This document shows positions 26,101 through 38,100 of a DNA stretch of 64,000 nucleotides, one piece after another. The translations under genes were made by a program, and so were the position numbers. Each line of letters starts with the position of its first letter. Positions within the stretch are counted from its first letter, which is position 1. The stretch comes from Phoronis australis. Its lineage: Eukaryota > Phoronida > Phoronidae. Location: contig NMRA01000003.1 of the NCBI GenBank assembly GCA_002633005.1, positions 901,581 through 965,580 of the forward strand, read 5' to 3'. The notes beneath the pieces are model-generated. The model saw only the letters and a list, made by a program, of their open reading frames with translations, did not search any database and was not told the origin of the DNA.

Positions 26101-28815
26101 TAAAATGGGAAATAAGAAAGAACAAATAAAATACTGAGGAACACATGACAATCATCAACCAATACGAATAAACAGCTGACTAAACTAAAGACACGCTATA
26201 AGAAGACTGACCTGATATCATATAGGTTTTGTCACTCTAGTGCTATCCGCTAGCAAGCAAATAGAACAGAGTTAAATAAAACTTATAAAACTAAAACCAG
26301 TGTCAGCCAACTCCAGCTGGGCCCGGTCTCCAATCTTTTTACTCGAAATGGAACTCGAAATTAGGTTTGGCATTTTCTACTCTACTTTTGGGCGAACTCA
26401 AGATAAGTGTCTATTATTCTATGGTCGAGTACACAATAACTTACGTAGATAATTTATTGCCCTTAGTTCACAGTTTGTAAACCCAATATTAAAGCAATAA
26501 GTTCGAGTTTGAANNNNNNNNNNNNNNNNNNNNNNNNNNNNNNNNNNNNNNNNNNNNNNNNNNNNNNNNNNNNNNNNNNNNNNNNNNNNNNNNNNNNNNN
26601 NNNNNNNNNNNNNNNNNNNNNNNNNNNNNNNNNNNNNNNNNNNNNAATAATTATATAGTCACTTTGGGAAACTATTTGTGACAGAGACGCAATGTCATAA
26701 AATACAACGTTGTTTGTGCGGTCGTCTCCGTTCAAACGAAACCCGCACCTGTGAACGTTGGAGATAAACAAAAACTTCGATTTGATAAAAATTTATATTG
26801 AATACGTCACAGCAGAGAAATATCAACACCCATGAGAATAAATTTAAAGAGAATCGGGACCTGCCAATAAACACTGGCCATATCGAGCGACGAAAACCAG
26901 GACGCACCCACAAGTGACTAAGAGACAGGTGTCTATGCGAGGTTACGGATAAGCGTCCTTTTTCGTAATGGAATTCAACTTACAATAATCAACACAGAAA
27001 CTGAACACTCCTGGCTCATTTTTCTGAACTAAAACGACAATGCTTTCCAATTGTTCAGCTGAAAAACCTTTTTTCCAGCTTCTTGTAGCATTGGCTCTAA
27101 ATGTTCTGGTATATTTCTCATGACCTCATCATGGAAAATCGCAGCAGACCTTGGTACAATGAAATTACACATTGCAACTTTTTCAGACAACAATGTCAGA
27201 ACTTTCCCATTCAACTGTAACATGTCGCCGTCTGGCGCCATCTTCAATTCGTAATAATTCTTTTTCAAGAACGTCATACACCTTATTGTGGATAACAAAC
27301 TTAGGCAACAGCAGAATACTTAAACAAAGTCCGACTGAGTACTCCTGTTACATATTAAAAACTCATTTTCGCCCTATTAACAGATATTAAAAACGACTTC
27401 ACCATCCAATTCTCTGAAACAAAATAATGCTCTGAAACCCTCAAAAATTTGAAAACTAGCTCTTTTCAAAGTCCGCTAAACAAGCGTGACCAACGCTTTC
27501 ATGAATTACACAGCAACTGCAAGGGAAAGACACGGGGAGCATAAATTTTTAGTTGATTCCTGCCTTTAACTTGAAAGATTGGCACCAATGATGCAATAGC
27601 AGGTGACCGAACGAGGATAAACATGGAAATCATCAAAACACGGTTCAGTATCCTCTTAAAAACAAAAGTGCAAAAAATAAAACCAATGTATTATTTTATC
27701 ACTTTTTAATCAAAGCCAAATACACTTAAGAAAAATCACAAATGTGAATTTTTTAAAAACGACTGACAGATCTTAAAACCTTAGTAAATAGCTTCAATCT
27801 TATTTTATCTTACACTAGGACTACAGAAATTGCACTCAATGTCAACTTACGATTTTCCTGAGAACATTGGTCCAAATATTATCTGAAAAAGAAAAATAGG
27901 AGTACTTTGACAATTTTATTCAACGAATCTTGAAAGAGTGTTGGTTTGGAATATATACATCACCAAAATCACGTTACCAAACTGCAGACATTGCCAATGC
28001 TTCATTATCTACACGTGATAAAACAACTGAAGGTTGTCAACTAGTAAAAGTATATATTTTCGGAAAGAAAAAGGATCAGGGATTACAATTTTTGTATCTA
28101 TAAGCCATTGTTATAGTTATAGTTATAACATCAACACCTTTTTTAATAAAGGTACATTCATAGCAAAATAATCCCTTTGTCGATTTTAATTATACCCGGC
28201 CTTTTTTTAAATGAAAACTTCAACAGTTACCTCAAAAACACTGTTAAGAATTTTCGATGAGTTCTGGTAAATCTGCAACATATCAACTTGCAAAACGTAA
28301 GGTATTTTTGTAAAAAAGCAGTTGTAGGCTATTTGTCTTTGTTTTATTACACAAAAACCACAGGCGTCCTCAGCTTCTGATTGTCCCCAATACACTACAT
28401 ATAATACTACTAGTATTATATGTAGTGTATTGGGGACGATCAGAAGCTGAGGACGCCTGTGACAAAAACTAGGCCTTTCTTTATAATTTATAACAAAAAT
28501 CCTAACAGCGTTTTTGAGATTGATGAACAACTATTAAGTTGGAATGTTTCAATGACTTCGAGAGCTCGTGTTCCTAAGCTCAAATTAAGTGTATTTGCCG
28601 AAGCCGAGCAAAAGCCATGTCAGATTTTATTTGGTCAGTTTTTACCCACATCGGCGCAAAGCTGAGTATACCACCAGCTGCACCAGCAAGGCTACAACTT
28701 ACAAGGGCCCGTGACTAATTATTCTTGTACATTTTAAAAGGTAAATACTTACCTGGATCTGACCCCTTATACTATCAGGTGTTGGAATTGTCGAAATACT
28801 TGGACTGGACATCAT
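20181..28815 (-). CDS. TK1: thymidine kinase, cytosolic TK1 type
   Basis: Phosphorylates thymidine to dTMP with ATP in the cytosolic salvage pathway. Seven minus-strand exons join in frame with GT-AG introns: 28815-28753, 27882-27851, 25892-25779, 24069-23976, 23419-23330, 22831-22712 and 20366-20181, giving 232 residues (human TK1 has 234). The P-loop ([11 protein letters not shown]) is split by intron 2 and followed by [19 protein letters not shown]. Exon 4 ends in IGIDEGQF with the catalytic Glu, exon 5 holds [20 protein letters not shown], exon 6 holds [14 protein letters not shown], and exon 7 holds VIGGADKY and CRECF. The two CxxC pairs form the structural zinc site. The C-terminal tail shows no KEN degradation box, unlike the human enzyme. 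The start has two consecutive ATGs. Introns carry a gypsy relic, an N gap and a perfect foldback. Confidence 0.95.
20925..21235. repeat. probable LINE 3'-end remnant in TK1 intron 6
   Basis: The block with GGAGTTAGCCCCTACGCCC, TTTCGACCTGCCCCAGCATG and AAGCTCTAGAGGTCACTG resembles a 3'-end segment that recurs in non-LTR retrotransposons of several marine invertebrates. This is recalled, not checked. It has no open frame and no tail of simple repeats, so it is a decayed fragment. Confidence 0.3.
26514..26645. other. assembly gap (132 N)
   Basis: A run of N lies in TK1 intron 2, next to the gypsy relic. Repeat content probably caused the break. No TK1 coding exon appears to be missing, because the flanking exons join in phase. 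Confidence 1.
26660..27298 (-). pseudogene. Ty3/gypsy reverse-transcriptase relic
   Basis: Minus-strand translation in three broken frames gives consecutive pieces of an LTR-retrotransposon polymerase. First comes a piece with [15 protein letters not shown]. Then comes [19 protein letters not shown] followed by [11 protein letters not shown] and a stop, then PRID. In another frame follows [18 protein letters not shown]. These match the fingers/palm region of Ty3/gypsy RT by known motif order (FCVDYRKLN-type, then WFSTLDL-type). Stops, shifts and the adjoining N gap show it is dead. It lies inside TK1 intron 2 in the same orientation. Confidence 0.8.
28359..28461. repeat. near-perfect palindrome (51-bp arms, 1-nt spacer)
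   Basis: The left arm 28,359-28,409 and right arm 28,411-28,461 are reverse complements with one mismatch and one central base (28,410). It lies in TK1 intron 1 and would form a long hairpin in RNA or a cruciform in DNA. It has no coding content. Confidence 0.95.
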
Positions 28816-29155
28816 TTTGACGTTTTATTAGAGTCGTTTACTTTCACCCAAGATCTCCTTTGCACACTGTTGATTGTGATTATAACAAATTGGCGCCAAG
28901 TTAAATTTCCCGCTATTTAGCCTCGTTCCCAAGCTAAACCCAATGAGCTATCTGATTGGCTAAGTCAATCAGCGCTAAATCAGTTGTAAAATTTTATCAT
29001 TTTTAGACAGTCATTATTCCTATTTTACTTTGTTCATATTCATTTAACATTTATTGTTATGTTTTTGAACTGAATTTTGACATTTTATGTTTTATAATAC
29101 TTGATTCCTAAACTTCATACGGTGTTGAGAGTATTGTTTGCATGACAACAAAAAA
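28816..29155. promoter_or_regulatory. divergent TK1/CCDC96 promoter with E2F and CCAAT boxes
   Basis: The 340 bp between the two start codons contains TTGGCGCCAA (28,890-28,899), a palindromic E2F-type site, and TTTCCCGC (28,906-28,913), the classic E2F core. CCAAT is present at 28,940-28,944 (plus) and 28,955-28,959 (minus). Vertebrate TK1 promoters are S-phase regulated through E2F and CCAAT/NF-Y elements (established), so the same control of TK1 is inferred here. Whether CCDC96 shares it is unknown. Confidence 0.65.
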
Positions 29156-32100
29156 ATGGCGGATCAGGTTTGTTGATCGTGTTTCCCATGTTGTTGACTT
29201 GTTACTCTGGCAGTTGGATTTATTCACTGATTTCATATTACATTAATCAACATTAGGTTCACATTTTGCTATAGGTATTCATGGTTTGGCAAACATCGTC
29301 ATATGTTTTGCTCGTATAATAATTTTATTCCCTCGACAACCAGTGCAGTGCAGTGGTCTGCCAGTGGGCAGTGTCACTGTCAGTGTCACTGACACTGCTA
29401 CTGCCACTGTCACTGGTCGGATATAAAGGTCCCTGAGTTACAGAATCAGGCAATCATCTCTGAATAATGGGCCGGTTACTTAGTGGATGAAACTGGTTCT
29501 CAAACTCAGAGACCGCTATATCCGACCAGTGCCCTGGCTCTGTCTGTACATGCTGTGTGCTCCTCACTGACCAGCTCAGACTCAGTGTCAGGCTGTGGCA
29601 TAGACAGTGACCACCGTCTCTAGCTTTCCCCAGTGGAAAAGCTTTTAGTCGAATTATGCCTAACACTAATTAAAACATCAAAGTCACGTTGTTATAAATA
29701 CCTGTTGCGCATAGAAATAGAGGGACACGTTAGGAGGCTGTCGATGTCTTAAATTCCTTCCAAGTCAAACAAATACTCCAGTAAATTTTTCTTCAGGCAG
29801 TCCTTCACTCAGTTGCACAAATCAGCTACTGACCATTTTTACACTGTGCGCATTCCTATTTTTACTGTGCCCACCAGGAACAGTGACCAGTTTAGTCAAG
29901 AAATTCTCTACATGGTTGCACGTATAGTGCATCCTCAAATGTGTGTGTGTGGTGACGTAGAGATAGCCAACCAAAATCCGACGTCGCCAAATCATATTAA
30001 GGGAGCAACTTGCTGTTTGTGCATAGACTCCTTGTCTCAGGAGTTTTACAAAAATTCGGGTATGACCAGCCTTGACTGACAGCACTTCAGCTGCATGTTG
30101 TGCATTGCTAAGTTAATTTGAAAGCAAGATTTGCCCTTTATATGCCCAAACCTATAGGATGACAATTGGCTTTTTTCAATGTCCAAGTGCTGCTTTATGG
30201 CCCTTGGTAATTGTCCCATTATGTATGTGCCCACTCCTCTGGTCGGATTTTTAGAATTCAGAAACTTGACCATGTTTACTTTTCACAAAGTATTCAAATA
30301 TCGGTACTAGCTTTCAAAGTTAAAATTAAAAAATACAGTTGTAGCCCCCAGTGTTTGCAATCATGTTTACAATGAGCAATTTTGTGCCTGATTACACAAG
30401 TTAATCTCCAAAGAGCAATAACACCAGCTTAGGATGGATGGTTTCTTTGAAAATAGCAAATTTCAAGGTTAGCAAACTGATTGAGTTGCCCAAACTCGAC
30501 CACGCGGGTGTTTCCATTTACGTGATAAAAATTGCTGATTTCGGTTGAGACTTAATTTCATTTTTATTTTTATTTATTTGTTTTTATGGTTGCACACACA
30601 TGCCAAAGAGTGTGTTGCAGTGGACCTGTGCATTCAACTGCGGTGCATTGAAGTGACAATATTATGTTTTCCTGTCATATGAATTGTTTACATATACCCT
30701 GAAGTTATCTGAGAGTTCACAGAATTTTTACAAGTGGATAATTGTCCATAATTCATTTGAAAAATTACATTAGCACCACTAGTAAAGGAAAATTTGCAAT
30801 AGATTTACCCCCTCTGAGTTGTTTTGAATTGTCATCACCTTGCTTGCCATTGAACACACATAACTTTTCAATCCCAAGTGTTACGGTACATATTGTACAG
30901 TTTGGAAGGGTGGGAATTATATTAGACATCCCTTATTCATGAATTGACAATTTCTATTTTAGACCCTGTTGATACAAACTGTTTGTCTGATATTTGAGAA
31001 ATATGATGATTCATACTTGGCCATATCCACCCTAATCTTCAGAATCGCAAGAAAATCAATTTTGGGCTGAATTTCGGCGTGCCAAATTTCAGAGACCGCC
31101 CAATCTGCGGAATTTTCACTATATTTTTCTTCATTTCAGGAGAATGCTCCTACTGAGGACCCTGTTCCTACTGAAGCCCCTGCCCCTACTGAAGCCCCTG
31201 CTCCTACTGAAGCCCCTGCTGATGCTGTAGCCCCAGCTGATACTGAAGCTCCGGCTGATTCTGAAGTCCCAGCTGGTACCGTGGCAGATGAGACAAGTGA
31301 ACAGTCACCTGCAGAACCCAATGGAGAAGTGCCTGCAGAGGAGCCTCAGCCAACAGAACAAGGTATCTACAGGAAGTAGATTACATGTAGATGTTGAGTT
31401 ATACTTGAGAATAGCATGAAACATTGTTTTGTTTTGGGTTGATGCACTTCGTTCTCAACATCTTAGTGCTTGATATATATTTACCAAAGCCATTCATTTT
31501 GATTATCTATTTGATGCAAAAATATCATCATCATCCAGATGAAGTACTTGGCAGTAAAGAAACTTCTGGAAACCCACTTAAAATTTTCTCCTGGGGTGGG
31601 TTTTACAGATTTTAATTTTTTTTTTGCATAAAGTTCTTCACCTGGGTGAATCTGTTTTGCCAGTTTCCACTTCCAAGTTCATGTCGTCAAATAATAATTC
31701 CTGTGGTGTTACGAAACAAACACTTTGTTGTGCACTTGAATTTTTGTGCCATTGACTGTGTATGTGGTGGCAAATCTTATAATAAGAGTTTGCTTGTTCA
31801 TAGCTGACATTTACCCCTACTTCTTTGATGCTGAAAATTTCACTTCTTTTGTAGAAGGTGAAGCCAAATCTCCTGAAGATGTCATAGCTGAAGAAAATAC
31901 ACCAGCAGGAGATACTGCAGAAGTGCCTCCTAGTGGTGAGAGTAAGCCAGCAGATGAGACTCAGGAGGATGGAGAAGTCAAACCTGAAGAACCAGTAGGT
32001 GATGCTGAAGGTCAGGAAGTTATTGCACCTGCTGAAGATTCTGCCGAAGCCAATAAGGAGACAGAGGGCGCTCCAACACAGGAAGGGTCTCCTGAGGAAG

Positions 32101-35100
32101 GAGCTCCAGTTGGTGATGAAACTTCAGCAGAAACAGAACAGCCTCCGACAGGTTAGAATGTAAAATCAGAATTATACTTGGACTACCAAAAATATATTTT
32201 TTTGCAGTAATTTAACTTAAGAAGCCTCAATAAAACTGTCAGTATAATAACAAATGGACTTCGATGGTGGTTTGCTGATTAGTAAAATAAAAAAAATTAT
32301 TAAACAAGATTTTTATTAAGTTCCATACATTCTGATGAGGTATTTGTATTTTTGTAAAAGAAAATGCAACTACAAATTGGATCATTCACCAATAGTGGTC
32401 GAGAGATCTTGAGTAAGAAGCTGATCAGGAGTGCATACATGTATGCCTGATATAAACTGCTTTCTTAAACTCACTTGTCATATGTTGCAGTCAAATACAG
32501 ATATTTCAAGTCAACCAAGTACATTATTTTTCTAAGCAGCCTTCTGTTATTGTCTTTTTCACGTTTGTAGTGAAAGATGATATTTTTTGTCCATCTTGAC
32601 ATGCTTTAAAATGTTTGCTTTTCAGAAGCTGGGGTTGAAGCTGAGAAACCTACTGAAGAAACAGCAGGAGAGGGTGAACAAGTACCCGTGGACGATACTG
32701 GAGAGGATGGTGCGCCAGCAACAGAGGGAGCCACTGAGGGAGAGGAAGCTGCTGTAGCAGAAGATGAGTCCGGCACTCCCGTACCGCAGGTTTGTACAGT
32801 CACACTCTGCTGGTGTACACATACATGGCATTCATAAGTTGTTAACTAATAGCATATTTGTTGCGTTTCATTTTTGGTCATAGATTGATATGTCACCAAT
32901 AGTGATTGGCAAAATTGTCCTTTTTGTCGTGAGTGGCCACAATACTTTGTCATTAATTGTGGTGTAGATGGTGATCATAGGAAAACATTCAGTCTGTGTT
33001 TTAGTATATGATTGTATTATCTGTAATCCCAAACTAATGATACCCTAATTATGCCATAAACATTGTCTGTTGGCTGCATAGCCCTGTTTGGATGTTAACT
33101 GTGACACGGTGCAAACTGACACGGTGCAAGATGATCAGTGTCAAGCAACCATTTATACACACTATGCTGAAACAGTGGCTTGAAGGAAGTTGTAGGTAGG
33201 AATGTGGAGTGCACATGCTCAATGTTACAAATTGCGGCAGTTGAAGTTTGAAGTTCATGTTGAGAAAGAGAAAATGGTGCAAGTTTTTCCATTTTAATGT
33301 ACTTAGTCCCTCGCCCAGTCGCCAGTGCAACTAAAAAGGCACTGAGCGAGTGGAAGTTCACCATATGTTTGCCCAGGTGGTGAGCATAGATATGACGCGA
33401 AAATGGTCACCCGTAAGTACATTATGATGCAAACGCACATTAACACGATTGCATCTGTCTTATCTCAGTTTTGCGTTTAGACATATACATGATACGGTGC
33501 TATGTGTTTGGGCACAAGTTGCTCTACCTCAAAACCTGGTATCAATTTGTTCCATGCCAGTTCTGTTCACACAGTGTTGTTGTGCCGTGTCAAGTTGCTC
33601 CGTGCCAACTTTTGTAGCGTTAACGGCACTTAAATCAGACCTGGTAGGTTGAACGACACCTTCTTAATAGTTTCTTCAACATTAGCTGGCATTCTATTTG
33701 ATGAGTAATCGAAACTTTCACTTCGCTGGTCAGGTTTGATTGGGTTTTGGTACAAAATTTCACAAACTGCAGAGCCATCGTGGGTTAAAATTCTTTGTAT
33801 CACTTCATTATCTCACATAATCTCTTCTCTGTGGTACTTATCCAATAATTTTGTTCTCTTCTTCAAGAGTAACGCAATACTTTTGTAAAGCATTAGCGAC
33901 CAGCAGAGGTTTTAGCTCCAGAATGATGATACCAACTGTCGTGATCTATTGTGACATCTGCACTCTCCTATTCACTTTATTTATGTTTGTATCCAGCAAC
34001 TTAGTAATATTGTATTTGTCTAGGTTGAAGTTTAGGTACTCCTCAAACTTTTGAATAGTCTATATTGTAAAACTTTTTATTTTTTCGTTCAGGCTGACAC
34101 ATTCACTGAAGGAGAACGCGCTGAAAGTCCTGTGGCAGTTGGTGAGAAATTATCACGTGAACCAACACCTGACAAAGAGGCGGTGGATGTTGCGAATGAA
34201 TATCCACAAGCTGCAACCCCAGAACAAGGTAACCTGTCATATCACACAAACACATTGAATGTATCCTTAAACTATTAACTCCTAGTCGATTAGTCCTTCT
34301 ACATAATTACTTGTTTCTATGGAGACAGATTAACTCTAATTTGATACGAATCCTTACATATTGGTGACGAACATTGATAAGAGTGGCCAAGGTTTTTGTA
34401 TTTCTGTGATGAAAACCCAACTGATCTCTTGTAATCAAAGTGCATGTTTATAGACTCTCACTTATTTTGTTTCAACTGTCTCCAGAAGAAGAGAAAGAGG
34501 AAGAGTTAGAAGAGTATGAACTTGAGGACGACCTTGAGATTGAGGAACCAGAGCACGACAGAGAGGAACTCATACGACAATATCATGTGAGTGGTCCATT
34601 GTGTTAGATGTGTCATTAAACACTAACTCGAATTACAATACATGAGTTGTCCATTGTGTTAGGTGTGTCATTATACACAAACTCATTGGACAATGCATGA
34701 GTTGTCCATTGTGTTAGTTGTGTCATTATACACACGATATAACAATATCACTTTGTGTTTGCCATTGCATTGAACACATACAGCAATGTCCAATGTGTTT
34801 TCCATGTGGCACAAAGTCATACGACAATATCACGTAAGTTGTCCACTGTGTTAGCCATGTAATTATATATAAACTCATACGACAAAGTCGCATAAGAAGT
34901 TCACAGTGTTTGTAATGTATAGAACTCATATGACAGTATCAAGTGAGCAGTTCATTATGTATGCCATATGTCACTATCGAACTACAACAACATCACGTAA
35001 GTGTGGTCCATTGTCTCAGGTACATCAGTTTTGATCTCATATTGCAATATCACAAGATATCAATTGTCTTACATGTCTGTAGCCTACATATGACATCATG

Positions 35101-38100
35101 ACTCATAGCTCTTCAAGCGGCAGTAAACCTGCACTCTGTTAAAGAAATTAACATTTTGATTTTGACCACTAATATCGCTATAAAACCGAGTTCAATTTGT
35201 TCCTTACTCATATGAGAAGTGCTTTTTGGTCTCTCAAAGAACTGTTAGTCCATTGTTGCTCGAGAAAATGCTCGACAAATAAAATGACATGTTATCAACT
35301 TGTAAAAGCAATAATGGGCTGTCAGTTCTTTCTAAGATTGGAAATCCCACCTATTGTGATCAAGGAGAAATTCTGAAAACAATTTCTTAACGGTAAGTTG
35401 TCTAAATCAAAATTTGTTTTTTGACACAGAAGTTGGGTTTATAGCTGGATGCTTTATCTGGAAATGTAACCAATTTTGATGAGAAGCGTACAGGTCTAAA
35501 CTGCAGCCTCTTGAATGGATTGCTTTAAGGCTTTGTGTTGTAAAGGAATGAGATACTCATCAACAGGAGAGTGCTGTGTAGATTCAAAAGATGATTAGGC
35601 TTTGTGATTTCAGGAATTAAGCCATGTCCAAATTAGAGACGTCTTGTTGTGTGGAATTTGCTGTGCGAGTTTGAAGGATGGTGAGGCATTGTCATAGCTG
35701 TGTGTTGTGGTTTTGGAAGGCCATGTGCAATTGAGAGAATTTTAATTGAGTACCAGAGTGCTGTGTGACTTCGAATGTTAAGGGTGTGTTGTGGTTTCAG
35801 GAAGCCATGTCCAAACGAGAAGCACTACAGCAGCAGAACCACCAGCTGCAGCACAAACTGGCCGATTACTTCAGGAAGAAGAAACAAGACGATCAGAGAC
35901 AAGATGTGGACAAAAATGTGAGCGATCAAGAGCAGCGCTACTTGAAGTATATGGGTAGGTTTAACTGCAACGATAGTTCTAGGATTTTGTTCAAAAGTAA
36001 CTTTGTGATGGATTCCATCCGATGGTGGTGCGGTTTTGTGCAAGATCAAATGGAAGTAAACACTGGTGAACTGATATCTCACACTCAGGGTTACCATAGA
36101 ATCATATACACCAGTATTGCAACTTACGCACGAACCACCTATGAACCCATGAATCATGCATACGAATCCAAAACTCACGCATGCAAGCAAAAATCATGCG
36201 CATGAACCACAAAAATCATACGAACACAAATCATACGCATAAGCATCCAAATCATGTGCATGAACCACCAAACAATAAAGTGTTCTTGCGTGTGATTCTA
36301 TGGTCGTGTGTATGATTTTGTGTTTAGTTTGCATAATTTTTGTTCATGTGCATGATTCGTGGGTTCGTTTGCATGATTCATAGGTTCGTAGCTGGCTCGT
36401 GCACAAGATGCGATGTTTGTGCATATCTATGGGACGGCTGGCACTGCAAGATGCAAAACTTTCTGCATGGTTTTTGTAACATTACTTATTAGATTGAACA
36501 ACTGACAAGTTTAGTATTGGCTATTTTTTCCAGTTTGTGTTTTGTACTGCACTTCTTCAAGGTTGACCATCAGGTTAAGTAATTTAGATTTTGAATCTAT
36601 ACAAGGAAAATGATCTCAAAAAGGCTACACTTTTTGTTGTTAATTCCAGCAAACTTGGAAGAGTTGAGAAGACAGGATGCTGACATGCGCGAGAAGACAA
36701 AGTTACATATTGAAGAGATACGAGAAAGGTGTGAGGACAAACAGACAAAAGTGGACTTTGAGACCCAACGATATTCCGAGTTCAAGAAGCAGGTTGCCCT
36801 TAATGCTATCAACTCCCGTTCTGGCAAACCAATAGTGCCAAAGGTACTCAGACATGTTTTACTACCTCTTAATATCACTTAAGTGTCGCCATTAGTTTGC
36901 CACAAATTCATCTATCGGTCAGCCTGTGTAGCTGGGGAAAAATAATCTTTTCACTGTGAACACTAAAAGAAGTTATTGGTGTTCATGTTGCACCTTATGT
37001 GTTTGACTCTCTTTTCCCAGCAACTGGTCAGGAGATTAATTTGATTTTTCACTGTGCTGTACCAGAGACATCATCATCCTCTTTTTATGTTGTAGGATAT
37101 AGAAACATATCTCGCCAATGAAGCGAGAAAAGAAAATGAGGTCATAGCAGTGCGTCTTGAAAATATCAAACTCAAGAACAAACTAAAGAAAAAGGAGCAG
37201 CAATTGAAATCTAAGGTAAGACAGCTCATGGGGTCTTGATCATTAGAAGCAATTGAAATATAAGGTAAAACAGCTCATAGGGTCTTGTTCATTACTAGAG
37301 CAGTAATTGAAGTCTGATGTAAGGCATCTCACTGTGTATTGTTTGTAAAAAGCAAGAGTATAACAGATCTTGCATGGTTGTTTACTGTTCAAGAAGGAGC
37401 AACACTTGTAAACAAATTGACTCTAGTATAGACATCATGGTCCGTTTACTGTAACATCAGAGAACTGGTTTTCAGTTGGACATGTGAAGTTGTGAACTTC
37501 TTCTTTTTTAATCTGTGCATAGATGTTCATGTTATTTTCCCTTGAGCTGAAATAATTTTCAATCAGTTAGTCTTACATTCCTTGGAACTCATTGATTACA
37601 GGAAGAGCTAGCAGAAGGTCTCCACTTGATTGACTTTGAACAGCTCAAGATAGAGAACCAAACATATAATGAAAAGATTGAGGAGCGAAATGAGGTAATT
37701 AATTTGCTATCGGATTAAGGTGTTTTGACATTGTATGATGCAAATGTTCTTGTATCCTGAGTAAAATCCCAATACAGGAGAATAAGTATTGTGTTAAAGT
37801 TGCTTTTCTATTTATGGCTTTCAGTACCTCAACATTAATATTCGTTGGGAATATTAAGAAATGTGGGGTTTAATTCAAAGATATGAAGTGCTTTGACGTG
37901 TTTGCCGTCATAAAAGGTTCAAAATAGAGAAAATGTATTTTTCATGAAACACCGATACTGTTTTACGAGGCGAAATGTGATAGTTTGGAGAAGGGTTTCT
38001 AGTTCAGGACCACGAACTAATCAACTTCTCTCTGTACATGCCACATTCTTGGTTTTTCAGGAGTTACTAAAGCTTAGGAAAAAGATCACTAGTACTGTGC

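Noticed and set aside
28207-28530. Minus-strand 107-residue protein
   Set aside because: It spans the perfect palindrome inside TK1 intron 1 and has no family features.
31136-31321. Minus-strand Gly/Ser/Ala-rich protein
   Set aside because: It is the antisense shadow of the Glu/Ala/Pro repeat of CCDC96 exon 2.
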